NCBI GenBank assembly: GCA_963678705.1
Contig: OY783205.1
Coordinates: 13,454,001-13,518,000, forward strand
Origin: Panorpa germanica
Taxonomy: Eukaryota > Arthropoda > Insecta > Mecoptera > Panorpidae
Direction of reading: 5' to 3'
Length of the DNA stretch: 64,000 nt
Made by a program: the position numbers and the translations under genes. This document shows positions 47,587 to 59,984 of this stretch, in pieces. Under the pieces are notes generated by a model. The model had not been told where the DNA came from, did not search any database, and saw nothing but the letters and a program-made list of their open reading frames with translations. Positions within the stretch are counted from its first letter, which is position 1, and every line of letters begins with the position of its first letter.

Positions 47587-48437
47587 TAAAAATAAAGAAA
47601 TTGAGATTTGTCTTATTACGACTGACCTAAATTGCTTTATCTTCTTATTAATTCACTAGAGGACAACAATTTTAAAGTTATGATAAGATCTCTTAACTGT
47701 CACTTAGTTAGAGTCTCGTTATTCATCTAGATAGTATATATCAAAAACAAGGATATACATCAGAGCCTACATGATATGCATGTTACTACGTATAACGCGG
47801 TTCTTAAATCGTGTCATAACATTACGAATGATAAATTTTAATTATGAAACAGCATTTTATAAAAAAGATACATAAAGGTCCAAAGGTCTTTCATAGCGGA
47901 GCCAGAATGCGCTGTACATAGATTTACAGGTTTACAAGTCCTGAAACTCAAGAAATTGTTAATATATGCAAATTGAACTTGTGTGAGCCAAATGAACCCG
48001 TAAATCTAATAAATTGTAAACACTTTGTCAACTTTTTTATTTAGTGCGGCTTCAAAAATATTAGATGTTGCGTGTCTGATATTTACCTTAAGAATACTCG
48101 TATTTAACGTATTAATAAATTTATCTTTCGGAAAATATAATTAAACTAGCTTTTACCACCGTCGCAAGCGACGATTGTCTTTTGTATATGAATTGAATTT
48201 CATTCCAAATTTCAAATTCAAATTCCTTTTTTAAATAGAAATATTTAACTCGTTCTATATTAATTTTACATATAACAAAACAATAAATAATTTTTTCAAA
48301 TAATTTGACTAAAACCTTTTTCTTTCCACGCATTAAAAAATAAATAAATTTAAAAATTATTTAAATAGTTTATATTATTTAAATAAACTATCATAAATTA
48401 ATAAAAAGGTGTAAGAATTTGATTTGAATAAAAAAAA

Positions 48438-49408
48438 ATGGAAAATAATAAGAGGAAAAATACCTTAAGTGTAGACTTCGTCGAAGTGACTTATAGAATG
48501 ACGTTTACAGAATTACATTAAATTTTGAAAAATGAATTAAAATTATCAGTGGAAGATGTGATGGCTATTCAAGGTAATGGAAACAAGATGATAGTAAAAA
48601 TTGCAAAACATTTATTAATTGATAACATTATTGAAATGACAAATGGGAAAATAATTTACAAAGGTACGGATGACAATAATTATAATGTGTATATAAAAAG
48701 AGCAGATAAATTCACAATTGTAAGAATGCACAATATAGAATATGAAATTCAAGACATAACGATTCAACACGCACTACAAGGATATGGTACAGTTATTAGC
48801 ATCAAAAAAGAAACATGGGGTAAAAATATATAAAAATGATTTTGAAGAAAGAAATCCCATCGTATATAACAATGATTGGCAGAAAGGTTTGGGTTAGCTA
48901 TGCTACCCAAAAGAAAACTTGTAGGTTTTGTGATAAAGAAGACCATTTAGGACAAGATTGCCCTGCTAAAATAAGCAACAGAATAAATTCAAATGGTTTC
49001 GCGCACAGCTATGCGGCCATTGCGGGGAATACAATGAATGACAAAGCGGTAACTGATTGTGTTGTTCCAACTGAATCAAAAAATGAAGAAATAAGTTTTG
49101 TTAATAATTCAATTTTTCCATCCTTAATGCCAAATAATACGCAAAATGAAACAAAAATCATTTCAGCTATTAACAGCTATTAATGATGATACTATTGCGA
49201 TTGTAAATAATAATGACAATTTGTCCAAAATTCTTACAGCACACAAGGAAATTAAGAGAAAAATTGTAGAATCATCGTCAAATGAAGATACTTTGGCAAA
49301 TTCTGAAATTGAAGATTGCTCAGATAATTCCGCTGCATCCAAAATGGAAAGAGGCTTGGAAAAAAAGATAAGAAAAATAGCAAACGACCAAAGAAACAAA
49401 AAAAAGTG
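48438..49408 (+). pseudogene. LINE ORF1 (zinc-knuckle RNA-binding protein)
   Basis: ATG at 48,438 reads MENNKRKNTLSVDFVEVTYR, then a stop (about 48,519), then continues in frame as LKNELKLSVEDVMAIQGNGN to 48,833. A frameshift leads into the 48,836-49,183 frame, with the CCHC knuckle CRFCDKEDHLGQDC near 48,920. The tail is polar and ends in a lysine-rich stretch near 49,408. Typical layout of a LINE gag-like protein, here with several breaks. Confidence 0.65.
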
Positions 49409-49469
49409 ACAGGAAAAGCAATAGATGTAAAAGATAAAACAATTGAATAACCTTTATCTATTCAATATC

Positions 49470-52400
49470 TTATTAACATAACCACGATTTGGACATAATT
49501 TTATTACAAGAAGTTAATATAGAAAATTTAAGTTTCTTCAAACCTTATTCCTATATCTCGAACATTGGCATAAATAATAGAGGAACTGCAATTTTGTTAA
49601 GGCCTGGAATAGAAGCTACAGATAGCATATGGGAAGAAGATGGACGTATCCTATCGATAACTATTGAAGGTCATAGATTAGTAAATATATATAATTTTTC
49701 TGGATCCAAATATAGACAACAACGCATAAAGCTTGCTAATGAAACTATTGTCAAACATATTAACTTTAGACTACCTCTAATCATTGCTGGCGATTTTAAC
49801 TGTGTGCTGAACCAGATAAACCAACTTGGGAATCTAAACTTCTGTTCTGAATTAAATAGGTTAATAACTGAACGAGTTCTATTTGATATTTGGATCCTCA
49901 AGAATAAAACTCAACAGGGCTTCACTTACTTTAGGGGAATGAACATAGCATCAAGAATTGATAGAGTTGAAGAATTGAAGATCTCAAACCATCTATCCAC
50001 AAAGGCTTAGTTATATCAATGCAATATCTTACCATCTTGCATTGATATGGCAAATGAAAACTGATAAAAGATTACCTATATTTGGCCGTGGTTATTGGAA
50101 ATTTAATGCGAAACTAATTATAAGTGAACCCAAAGATCCTATTAATGTTATAATACAAACTTTAAAAAAACGAGCCTCCTTTAAAGAGCGCTCCAAATGG
50201 TGGATAAATATATTCAAACCCAAAATCCTACAATATTACAAACATTGTACGATACAGAAGGCTAAGGAACGAAATACTACTTTAAATTTCTATGAAACGG
50301 TACTAAAGGAATTGTACGAAAATCCAGCGATGTACAACGACTTTAACATACAATCAAGAGGATGTTAAAACAAAATAAGGCAAATACATGAAGAGAGAAT
50401 AAACGACCGCCTCAAATCATCCTTTGGTTCCGTTATGGAGGAAGAAAGAAAATCCATATATCAAGTAGGTAAAGAGTATAAAGAGGAGAAAGCTGAAATA
50501 AAAAATGATAATGATAATTGGATTCTCAACTCCATAGAAATTAGACATGAATTTTTATGTAAATAATAACAGATATTTCAAGATGATCAATTTCTGAATC
50601 CGACCTTCATAAGATATTGAGTAATAATACCACCTATATATCAACAACACAAGCAGATATTTTAAATGAGAAAATCAGCAAAAATGAAATAAAAACTGCA
50701 ATTGATCAAATACAAAAAGGAAAATCTCCACCAAATCTTCTGGGATGAAATAGGGGACGTTTTAGAGACTATCTTTAATGACCTGTATGTCGGTAAAATG
50801 GATAAGGAAAACATAAGATCCCTAATCACTGGTGTAATTACTTTTATTCCAAAAACCTTCAAGCCTATAAAAGTGAATGACTTCCGCCCTATAACTTTAT
50901 TAAATACTGTTTTTAAGTTATTTATGAAAGTTATATCAAATAGGATCAGACCACTTTTAGGAGATATAATAGACTTTAGACAAACATGTGCAGTAGAAAG
51001 AAAACTATTATAGAAAACTTATCTATGATTAGAAATATTATCTTAGAAAGTAGTTGTCGATCAAGCAAAACCGGTGCAATTGCATCAATTGATATGAATA
51101 AGGCCTTTGATAGCATATCTCACCCTTATCTATGGTCTGTAATTAAATCATTTAAATTTCCTGATCAGTTATTGTCATGCCTCAAAAATATTTACCAAAA
51201 TTCCGCTTCGAAATTAATTATAAACGGTCATTTGACTAATGAGATTCAAATGCAAAAATCAGTTCGCCAAGGATGCCCTTTATCTATGTTATTATTTGTC
51301 ATAGGAATAGAACCTCTCATTAGATTAATTGCTGGAAAAATGAAAGGAATTCAAATTACTGGTGGAAGATTTAAATGTATGGCCTATGCAGATGACATCA
51401 CTGTCGGCATAGCTGATAAGAACGATCTTCATGCATTAAAAGAAATACTTGATTATTTTACAAAGGTTTCTAATATAAAAATCAACCTCGAAAAATCAAT
51501 TATGATGTCTCTTGAAACAATAAATGCTAATAATTCAATATTAAAAAATGAAGATTCCGTTAAAATTTTAGGTGTCATTTTTTAAAAATCCCTAAATGAT
51601 ACCATTACTAGCAACTGGACAAAAATATGTAATAATATTAAGCGCTCAATGGAACGATTCAAATCTAGAAACCTTGATTTAATACAGAAAGTATGGATTA
51701 TTAACACCTTTATTATAGCAAAAGTGTATATAAGTCAAATTCTCCCAATGCCACTTAAATTTAGTCAACAATAGGAAGTCCATATTGGTATATTTTTATG
51801 GTATGGACACATCTGTAGAGTAAAGAGGGACCAACTATACTTACCAAAAGATGACGGAGGATTAGGTTTGATTTCTACTAAATTAAAAGCTAAAGCATTA
51901 TTGAAGAAAAATCTATTAAAAAGCATTTCAGGGCGAGTAACCAAAATTAAACAGCAATTTGTTTTGAACCTCATAAATCATATGAACGACTTCAAAATTT
52001 CAAAGGAATTAAGAAATACTTTACAAGGAATTAACTTAAATGACCGGACAGATGATAACTTTATTAAGAAATCATCTGCTATTTACAAAGAGGAATTATC
52101 AGCATTGCAAATAAGTCCTTGCATTGTTGAAAAATATCCTGCTATAAACATTTTCAAATATGGAAAAACATATATCATAAGTTTTTGAATTCTAAATGAA
52201 GATCTTGTTTATATCGCTTTACCAACGAAGTTTATGCCACAGGAGATAAAAGATCAAGACATAATATAGCAGATAGTAACTTATGTGAGAAATGCTCACA
52301 TATGAAAATATGGATACGCTCGATCATCGTATTTATTCGTGTGGGAATTCAAGGTTAATTTGGGAAAAGACACTTAATAATTTGCGCCTGAAGTTACAAC

Positions 52401-52618
52401 TACCGAAGAGTATCACCACCGCTATAAATATTCTTGAAATGGTACCGACAAGCAAATGTGACCTCGTGCACTTTGCTAAAATATGGCTGACATCTGCAGC
52501 CATATATGAAACACTTCACGGGGAAGACAAATTTGATTCCTTTTTAAGGTCAGAAAGACATAAAATCTTTACCACATCAAACATGACACATGAATTTAAA
52601 AAATTAATTAGATTTTAA
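49470..52618 (+). pseudogene. LINE ORF2 (APE endonuclease and RT)
   Basis: Endonuclease: DIILLQEVNIENL (about 49,490), LPLIIAGDFNCVL (about 49,770), GFTYFRG and SRIDRV (about 49,920-49,970). RT: VITFIPKTFKPIKVNDFRPI (about 50,830), a frameshift near 51,000, SIDMNKAFDSISHPYLW (about 51,085), VRQGCPLSMLLF (about 51,265), and the catalytic CMAYADDITVGI (about 51,375). C-terminal thumb and linker to 52,188, then a cysteine/histidine region around LDHRIYSCGNSRLIWEK (about 52,310), resembling the RT-associated zinc-binding end. At least six stops or frameshifts; not functional. Confidence 0.75.
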
Positions 52619-52740
52619 AAGATATTATCTATTATTCAATTAGAAAAACAGGAAAACAAAAAGTTTATTTTTAATTGTCATAAAACTGAAAAAAAGAGGC
52701 GAAAGAAGAAGTAGATTTTGCTCCCAAACCAATAAATCAG

Positions 52741-53795
52741 AGACATTCAGCACAACTCAGAATGTCACGAGATCTCGCTGAGTTAACTCTACCAGAATAA
52801 TGTGTTGTTTATTTGAGGGCACGGGCAACACGTCCTAAATATAGAAAGCCTAACAGCGTTTCAGTCAATGTAATGTGACCTCATTTCTGGTTAAAAAAAT
52901 TATTAATTTGAAGAAATAAATTGTAAAATAAAATTATATTTTTAATGCTTTGTAGAACTGAAAAATTATCTTATGGAAATAAAAATGATTAGTTGCAAAA
53001 AAAAAAAATAAATAAAATATTTTTTTTAACAAAATAAAAATTATTTTCAATTTATTCGTTATGTGACTAACTTTTTTTCAAAATTTGGGAATTTTTTTTC
53101 GATTTGTAAATTAAGTATCAAAATTAGCCTATATAAAAAATTTCAACTTTCTGCCACAATGTTTACCCTTAGTAAAAACTGGGCCTGTGTCTCCAAATAA
53201 AATTTTGAAAATATTTTTATTGATACGGTACTTAATTATGACACAATCCAAAATTTTAACTTTTTCGAAACTTTCCTAGCGGGCTTCCCAATTTTCTTAA
53301 CGCCGCTTTTATCAATTTCTGAATTTCTAAAGTTCGAAATACATTAGCATTGAATACCTTAATACACATGCAAAATTTCACCTTTCTCGATTACGAATTA
53401 AAAGTTATACAGCAAAAAGTTAAAAAAAATTTTTTAGACTTTCCAAAATTGCGGGTTTCCATAAAATTTAGGGGAAAATGCAAGGATGCCAAATGTTTTA
53501 GAATTTTTTTCTCTACAAAGGAAATTTAAAAAAAATGGCTAGAGCCGCTTTCGAGCTACCATACGAATCGCGTAAACTTATAAACAAATAAACATATACA
53601 GTTGGAACATTATAATAATTAAATAAAGAATGTGATAGAACTGTGCCACAATTGTAGATGGCTCCGACACGCATTTATCAAATTTAGTGAAACACTTGTT
53701 CCTTGTGGGCAGTTTTGTATCACTTATCACTTACAGGGGCTATGAATTTACTTTTAGTCAGTTAATTTTTATAATAATATAAAAAAATATTTTTC
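52741..53795. other. Remaining intron of the LRR pseudogene
   Basis: No coding signal. About 53.0-53.55 kb has repeated A/T-rich phrases (AATACACATGCAAAATTTCA, AACGCCGCTTTT) that echo words of the 1.0-2.6 kb tandem repeat, hinting at a related decayed repeat. Confidence 0.35.
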
Positions 53796-53893
53796 AGATT
53801 CTTGAAATTCCAAGGTTACCTCCATTACTACATTTCAGAGATTTCATAGACAACCTTTTCTTAAATGGAACGCATCTTCCAGGTGACATTGTT

Positions 53894-54257
53894 TGATTCT
53901 TTAATCACAGTACATAAATATTACATGTAATAATTCTGAGTAGTTTGATTTTGCGAATTTACTAATATTATGCGTATGCTCTCTGAAACATTTCTACCAG
54001 TACGAGTTTGTTGCATTTTGTTATTTATGTGTAAATGCCAAATATTATTAAGGTGTGTTGGGATTAATCTTGCAGAGATGAATTAAAGATTATATTTACT
54101 AAGTATATATTTTATTAACGTGTATCAAATATGTCGTATCAGTACGAGGTTCTCAGAGCTTACCGTCCAGTCCAACGCCCAAGTAAATAAGGGCTTTATC
54201 ACTTGTGATATGACAAAGTACTACCGGTACTTAAGTTAGTGTTACCAAACATAGATG
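53894..54257. other. Downstream flank of the LRR pseudogene
   Basis: The first part resembles the 3' UTR of the intact gene (ATTCTTTAA.CACAG). No other feature seen before the hAT terminus at 54,258. Confidence 0.4.
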
Positions 54258-55016
54258 CAGTGGCGTAGCGTGCCTTAGAGGGGCCCTTTATCAAAATTTG
54301 TTGGGCGGGATAAATAATGAGTAAAGATTTAAAAAAAAGGAATAAAACGCTCGCATTGAATTAATATAATTATATATTGATTATACGTTATTACTTACAA
54401 TTTATACTTTTAGGAACTAAGCCTTCTTCTTCTTGCCTTTTGTTGAGCGAACTTATTTATTAAATCATTCACAGCTGAAGACGATACAGGAACGGTCAAG
54501 AATAAAAAGCATGGAGTTATTGCCTCCGGTAATCTTAATACAAGGCTATTGAATTTCACTAGTAATAATTCCATGAGTTCCTTAAGGAATGAATTTCCTG
54601 AATCTCAGATTTGAAGCATGTTTTCAAAGCAATTAATTGTTCATAAAGATCAACAGACATGTCTTTACTGTATTTAGCAGACAGTTTTCCGGCACACTTT
54701 TTTATTATTTCGTTTGAAAAAGATAAGAGTTTCTCCGGTTGTAATACTTAGAACATGTTACTTAGGTCGCAGAGGCTCTGAAATCTTGTTTAGTTTGAGA
54801 AATTAATCTATCTAAACAGCAATGTATATATTGATTTTGAAGTTCAATTTCGTGTTTGAAATTTTCTCATCTTCTGATAACTCATAAAAAAAACGCTTCG
54901 TTATCTTCTTTCTTTTATATTTAAAAACAGTTGGTACACCCCACTCTTTTGTTAAATCTCTGAACTCGTTTAGCAAACCATGCAATGAATTTGGATTTCT
55001 TGCCTGAACCAACATT
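54258..55016 (-). mobile_element. hAT transposon relic, 3' half
   Basis: The terminus CAGTGGCGTAGCGTGCC at 54,258 is a characteristic hAT end. Minus-strand coding remnants read LTKEWGVPTVFKYKRKKITK, RFFYELSEDEK, NFKINIYIAV (to about 54,812), followed by decayed pieces of the C-terminal transposase domain down to 54,420. The KRxRFFxE and FKxNIxxxxLD pattern is that of hAT transposases of the zinc-finger MYM/TTF type. The 5' end and target duplication are lost. Confidence 0.6.
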
Positions 55017-55024
55017 TATAGTAT

Positions 55025-55405
55025 TATATATAAAAATATTTATTGGTAATTACACAATTTTAATTATTGAACATGGCAAAAAGCCAAGCATCAGATTCAT
55101 GTCTTACTCATGGATACTTACTTAAAATGTGTAATTTCTAATAAAAAAATTTATATGTAAAAATTTTTTTTCAAAACCTTTTCACACGAAAATTAATATC
55201 CAGTGGACCCTCAGATACTTAAGAATAATTTTCATTTTTGAAATAAGAATAAAAAATTTCGTTAGAAAAAATAAATCATTTTTTAAAAACACGAAAATCT
55301 TAGTTTTAGAATAAAAGGTCCCTGAACTTAAATAAAATTGCATAACTGCCAGAAAGTCGTTATTGATTGAAATTAAATGTATCAGTTTTTAATTTAGAGT
55401 ATATT
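55025..55405. repeat. Rearranged copy of the RING-gene 3' end, part inverted
   Basis: On the plus strand, 55,128-55,400 matches 62,670-62,965, the DNA just after the RING gene (shared words: GTGTAATTTCTAATAAA, GTGGACCCTCAGATACT, ATCTTAGTTTTAGAA, ATAAATGCCAGAAAATCGTT-like). Immediately left, 55,127-55,030 read on the minus strand matches the last codons and 3' UTR of the same gene (AGACATGAATCTGATG, GCCATGTTCA, GTGTAATT). The two parts therefore meet head to head near 55,128. Confidence 0.7.
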
Positions 55406-55659
55406 TATTATTATTTTACAGTAATGCACATATATCTCACATTCTTGAATGTACAGTGTACATATTTCAGACATTCGCCATTTAATCCAGGTACCAATTC
55501 AGAAAGAGTTATTTAAGTGCCCTAGAATATAAAAAAATTAAATTGTCTTATTTAAAAGGAAAAAAGAATATTTATATTTGCTTTCATGTTGATTTTAGTT
55601 ATCGAATAAGTTACCAATAAGGGTCACCATTAGAAGAATTCAATCTTTTATATTAAGTA

Positions 55660-58600
55660 CTAGCAAACCCGGCGAACCCTGTTTCGCCATCAGATGGCTT
55701 CGTTTTATGTAACATTTCGTTTGGTGATTAAAAGATGAAGAAATATTTTTTTTTGTTTTATATTTGAAAAAGAAAAATTTTATTTCATTTCACAACAGTA
55801 ATGAATTCATTTCGATTAGTGTTATTTAGTTGAACTTCTCTAAGTAAATAAAAGTGATTCCAAAGTAAATACTGAATCGAAGCGTTATACGTGTCCGCAA
55901 ATTATCCGTTTCATTAAAGTGCTCTTTGGTAAACCACATTTTTTGTTTTTTGGTCTGACGTTAACACAAACAAAGCGGATGGTTTCCCAACTCGTGAACA
56001 CGCAACGTATAACTGCCCATGTGAAAAACAATGATTTTCTAAATTTATCCCGCAAACACTAAGCGATTGGCCTTGCGACTTGTTAATTGTCATTGCAAAC
56101 GCAAGGCGAACTGGAAATTGCAATCGTTTGAAGTCAAACGGAAGATCAGTCGGAATCATTGGTATTCGAGGAATACATACATTTTCACCTGCGTACTTTC
56201 CGTTAATAATGGTTGCCTCAATTAAATTCGGCATAAGTGTTTTTATCGAAAGTCGAGTACCGTTGCAAAGTCGCGGTGGATTCAAATTACGCAATATCAT
56301 AATAACTGTACCAACTTTGAGTTGCAAGTTATGTGGTGGAAATCCTGGTAACTCCAGAGAGTTCAAAAACTCCGTTGGATAATTTACTACATCATCGGGA
56401 TTTGTTATGGAATCAACGGATTTGTATGTCACCAAATCGCCAGCAATTTTTGATTGAATGGTGAAATTCAGTGCGTGTACATCATTATTCTTTGCGGCAA
56501 GAATTGCTCGTTGACTTAACCAAGCATAATTCTGATAATTCTCACTAATGTTTGGGAAAACATTTTCAATAAGAGCTAATTGAGAGTCTACAAATCGGCA
56601 AAAGTCGTTTGTAAGAGTAATTAATCCAGATGTCGCATCAACTGGGACTTTTCCATTTCCAACAGCTAACAATTGTTTGGAAAATTGTGCAGCACTTTGA
56701 TCGTTTTGAAGTTGAACTCTCATATTAGTGGTTAGCGATAATGTTTTTACGTTATTCCATAAAGGTGATGCCTTCAGGCAAGCATTCAATTCATCTGCAG
56801 GCGTTCCACGGGGAATTACTGGCAACGTCTGCCTGAAATCGACTGCCAACAATATCATCAAGCCGCCAAAGATGTTGTTATTTCGCCGAAGATCCTTCAG
56901 TGTGAAGTTAAGTGCTTCAAGTGATTTCTTATGTACATCAGCGTCGCTGCGAATGGATCTGCTTCACACATTGCAAAGAAGCTAGTCAATGTTGTCGATG
57001 GTGGTCTCTCAGCTCGTTGTGCCGCATTAGCCTCAGTGAAGTAAACTCTTTGGCCATTTTCCAAATGCACTGCTAAATGTACAACTGTGGGATATCTTTC
57101 ATGAATTTGAAATGACAATAATCGCCACAGTGCTTCATTAGTACTGACGTATCTGCCCATTTGGAAGTTGCTGATTTCGTCATTCGCATTTTCCGACGCA
57201 ATACCACACACAGCCATGTCGCTGCCTTTTGTGACGTACTTGCACAAATATTTGATTGATTTGGCCGAATGACAACTCTCAACGTTTACATGTGTTTTGA
57301 AAATTCGTGATAGCAGCGGGCAATATGGTACAATGAATTCATTTCCGATCTCAATCTCTTGATTTTTAACTTTAACTTTGATAGTTCGACCATTATCTTC
57401 TGTTGAACGCCGACGATAAACTGGATATCCATCGTTCCCTGTGACTGTTTCAGCAACTAACGGTCGCGGATATCGTTTTGTGCACTTTCCATCAGCCATG
57501 CAAGGCGATAATGGATTTAATGCACAGCACGGTCCATGCACCATCTGTGTCGTCACAATGTCGTGTAGATGGGGATCAGTGACTGGATCAGGAATTTCAG
57601 CTGATATGATGTCATCCACTTCATTTGAATGTAATTTGTTCAGCAACCAAATTAGGATATAAGCATGCGGTAGTCCACGCTTCTGCCATTCCACCGAGTA
57701 CATATAACAACGTGTGTCACCAAAAACTCGATACTTAGTAAGCACATCCATCATAACCTTGAGTTTTTGCTGAAATACTCTGGCGATTATGTCATGGCGA
57801 TCTTGCGGTTTTTGGCCCGGTTTCAACTCACGTTCAATTTCCGTCCACTTCGGATTGCATGTGAACGTAATAAATAAATCCGGAGTTCCATAATTTCGCA
57901 CGTACGTCATAGCGTCTTGAGCGTATTCGAGCATGTGTCGTGGGCTTCCGATGTAAGATGATGGGAGAATCGTCAGACGTCCAATATTCTGAACATCACC
58001 ATCTGAATGTATAGCATCACGCAAGTGTATATAGTCCTCAGATCGTAGCTTTGCCTGATTGAATCGGATGAACGCTAAACGTTCGGTCTCGACTTTGACA
58101 TACATATCGACAGCGAATTGCTGGAATAGCCGACTGCACTTCAGAATGACATTCTCCTCATGTGTACGAATCATTATACGATACGCATAGTAATTCATTG
58201 CGCTTAGATTTTTATTCGTTGATACACCTGAAAATGCAAAATTAAATGAATTGTTAATGGAAACCAATAATAGCAATAATAGCAATAATTAGTGTGTGAA
58301 TATTGTACCAGTAATTGGATCGACCATCTTCAACGTGATGTCGTATCCGTCTTGACCTTGCCAATAAATGATTGGATATTGTAACGCATCGTACAAACGA
58401 TGTGTCTCGTTTACACGATGCATGATATTGCTTCTTCGCTGAACGACAATGTCTCGCGATTTAGTTGGATCGCCAACAATAATTGCAGCAACATCATTAA
58501 CGGTGGGTGCATTGAATCTTCGCACATGTTCACCTGTTGGGGTACAATCCGCTCTTATGACAAATTTGTGCGTATCCGATGGCATTCGTTCCAATGCTGT

Positions 58601-59984
58601 TTTGAACATATTAACCACAGCATTATTAGCGTGAAAAAATGCTTGCAACTGTTCAATAATTCGTCTCTTTAACTGTTGTGTTCCCTGTATATTGCACCGC
58701 ACATTCAGCTGATCCACCATCGACGAAATGAAATATATTTGCAGAAATTGATGCGGTTCATCTGGTGTTGGCACCATTGAACCATGCAAATGATATATTT
58801 GTCCTTGTATCTGTAATTGCAAACAATCATTTGTTGAAGAATACGGTGTAACTTCTGATCGTGTGATGGTGTAGTATGTGGTGTATATGTAGTTGTTATG
58901 TATTGCAATTCATTGTGTTGGTGTGAGTGATTGGTTATTTGTGTTGTATCTTTTACCTTGCAAGTCGGCATGAAGCCGCCTTCTCGAATGATATTAGCTC
59001 CAAAGGAAGTCATGCGAAAGCAGTTATTGTATTCAAGGATGTGTTGAAGAAAATGGCTGGAATCGGGATCAATTCCATCGAACAATGGTTTCAGTGGCTG
59101 TGGTGGTGTAAGTAATGGATCCAGTTTGACTTTTCCACTTGCGCAGCACAATCCAGCCGTTTCTCTTTTGAACTTTAACGCATTGCAATATCGGCATATA
59201 GTCGTCGTTCGTCCAATATCTAAATTTTCATCATCACTGTAGTTCGCAGTGGGATCATATTGGAATGCCAAGCGATTGTATGATGCCAATGATCTTCGTG
59301 TGCTCACGCGTTGTCTCAATCGGGCATTTTCTGTTATTATATTTTGTCTTTCTTCGCTTAAGTTCTGTGAATACAGTTGTTGCTGGCTTGCATGTCTTGC
59401 GCGGCGGCCGATGTTCGCACGTCGTCCTCTAGGCATTTTGGACTATGGACAGAGTGGTGAATGTAACCTTAAATGCACGATCCACATAATTTACACAGTT
59501 CAACTTACCACCTTAAAGACAAATGCCTGCTGTTGAAATTGAATAATAATTTGCACAATACACGTGATTGATTTGATGGTTTCCAATTTAAATGTTAGGA
59601 AATGAATAACTTATTTTTTAAACTTTTTTTTCACAATTTCACAATGAACACAATACCGGTTTGTCACATGAAATTAATTAACTGAGCAGAGAATAATGAG
59701 TAGCTGTCAAACAATGTATCACGCACCGGCGCCTACTACTTAAAACACCGGTCTACTTAAAATATTGGTTTGTATATATGCTATGTATCAGAGTAGGCGC
59801 TGTATGTGAAAAAAGATTTTCCCGCTTTTCTGTTGAAATTTTTCCTGAATTCCTGAATTTTCTTTGCTATAAACCTCACGGAGCCCGAGACCTTTCCAAC
59901 GAATGCAAAACCGTGGAAATCGGTTAGTGCGTTCTGAAGTTATAACGTCAGGAATGAAAACCCGACTTATTTTTATATAGTAGA
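55660..59984 (-). mobile_element. Helitron, 4.3 kb, both termini visible
   Basis: Minus-strand element. The 5' end at 59,984 reads TCTACTATATAAAAATAAG, preceded by A. The 3' end at 55,660 is CTAG, preceded by GTTCGCCGGGTTTG and followed by T. This matches the known rule of insertion between A and T with TC...CTRR ends and a GC-rich 3' hairpin region. It carries a multi-exon Rep/helicase gene from which the middle of the helicase has been deleted. Confidence 0.85.
55914..59436 (-). pseudogene. Helitron Rep/helicase gene with helicase deletion
   Basis: Minus strand. Exon 1, from 59,436 (MPRGRRANIGRRARHASQ) to 58,957, with a CRYC...CCASGK cysteine region. Intron 58,811-58,956 (GTAAAA...TTACAG). 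Exon 2, 58,309-58,810 (IQGQIYHLHGSM, Helitron N-terminal domain). Intron 58,228-58,308 (GTACAA...TTTCAG). Exon 3 runs from 58,227: RIMIRTHEENVILKC, LFITFTCNPKWTEI, the HUH site region GLPHAYILIW with the second His replaced by Tyr, and the two-tyrosine motif YLCKYVTKG. After FFAMCEADPFAATLMY the gene jumps, with a frameshift near 56,935, to HKKSLEALNF and LAVDFRQTLPVIPRG, so the Walker A and Walker B region is missing. The C-terminal helicase AFAMTINKSQGQS and YVACSRVGKPSALFVL is intact to 55,914. Confidence 0.85.

Larger units (their letters stand above)
48438..52740 (+). mobile_element. L1/Tx1-like non-LTR retrotransposon in LRR pseudogene intron
   Basis: Plus-strand LINE with ORF1 (CCHC knuckle) and ORF2 (endonuclease, RT, C-terminal finger). 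The RT contains VRQGCPLSMLLFVIGIEPL, a pattern of L1/Tx1-type rather than Jockey or R1 elements; clade assignment is tentative. Boundaries are approximate: the start is taken at the first ORF1 ATG, and no clear poly(A) or target duplication was found (an A-rich tract lies at about 52,997-53,009). Confidence 0.7.
46032..53893 (+). pseudogene. Broken duplicate of the LRR gene, split by a LINE
   Basis: Same start as the intact gene (MSMETLNTYCVSLILSHVKY) and same 5' flank from about 45.5 kb. Exon 1 similarity runs from 46,032 to about 47,190, with a stop after LQVLDVD (46,182) and many later frame breaks; it ends VNDTLRV like the intact copy. The exon 2 match lies at about 47,300-47,440, but its acceptor AG is lost. 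The exon 3 match is at 53,796-53,893 (ILEIPRLPPLLHFRDFIDN, then GDIV and stop, against IFRMPRLPRLLQLRDFRDN in the intact gene). Intron 2, 310 bp in the intact gene, is about 6.3 kb here because an L1/Tx1-like LINE and other sequence lie inside. Cannot make a full protein. Confidence 0.85.

Noticed and set aside
52840-52880. Resemblance of GCCTAACAG...TCAATG to the 3' terminal region of the small Helitron near 6,700
   Set aside because: Only a few short words agree and no CTRR end or helicase remnant is next to it.
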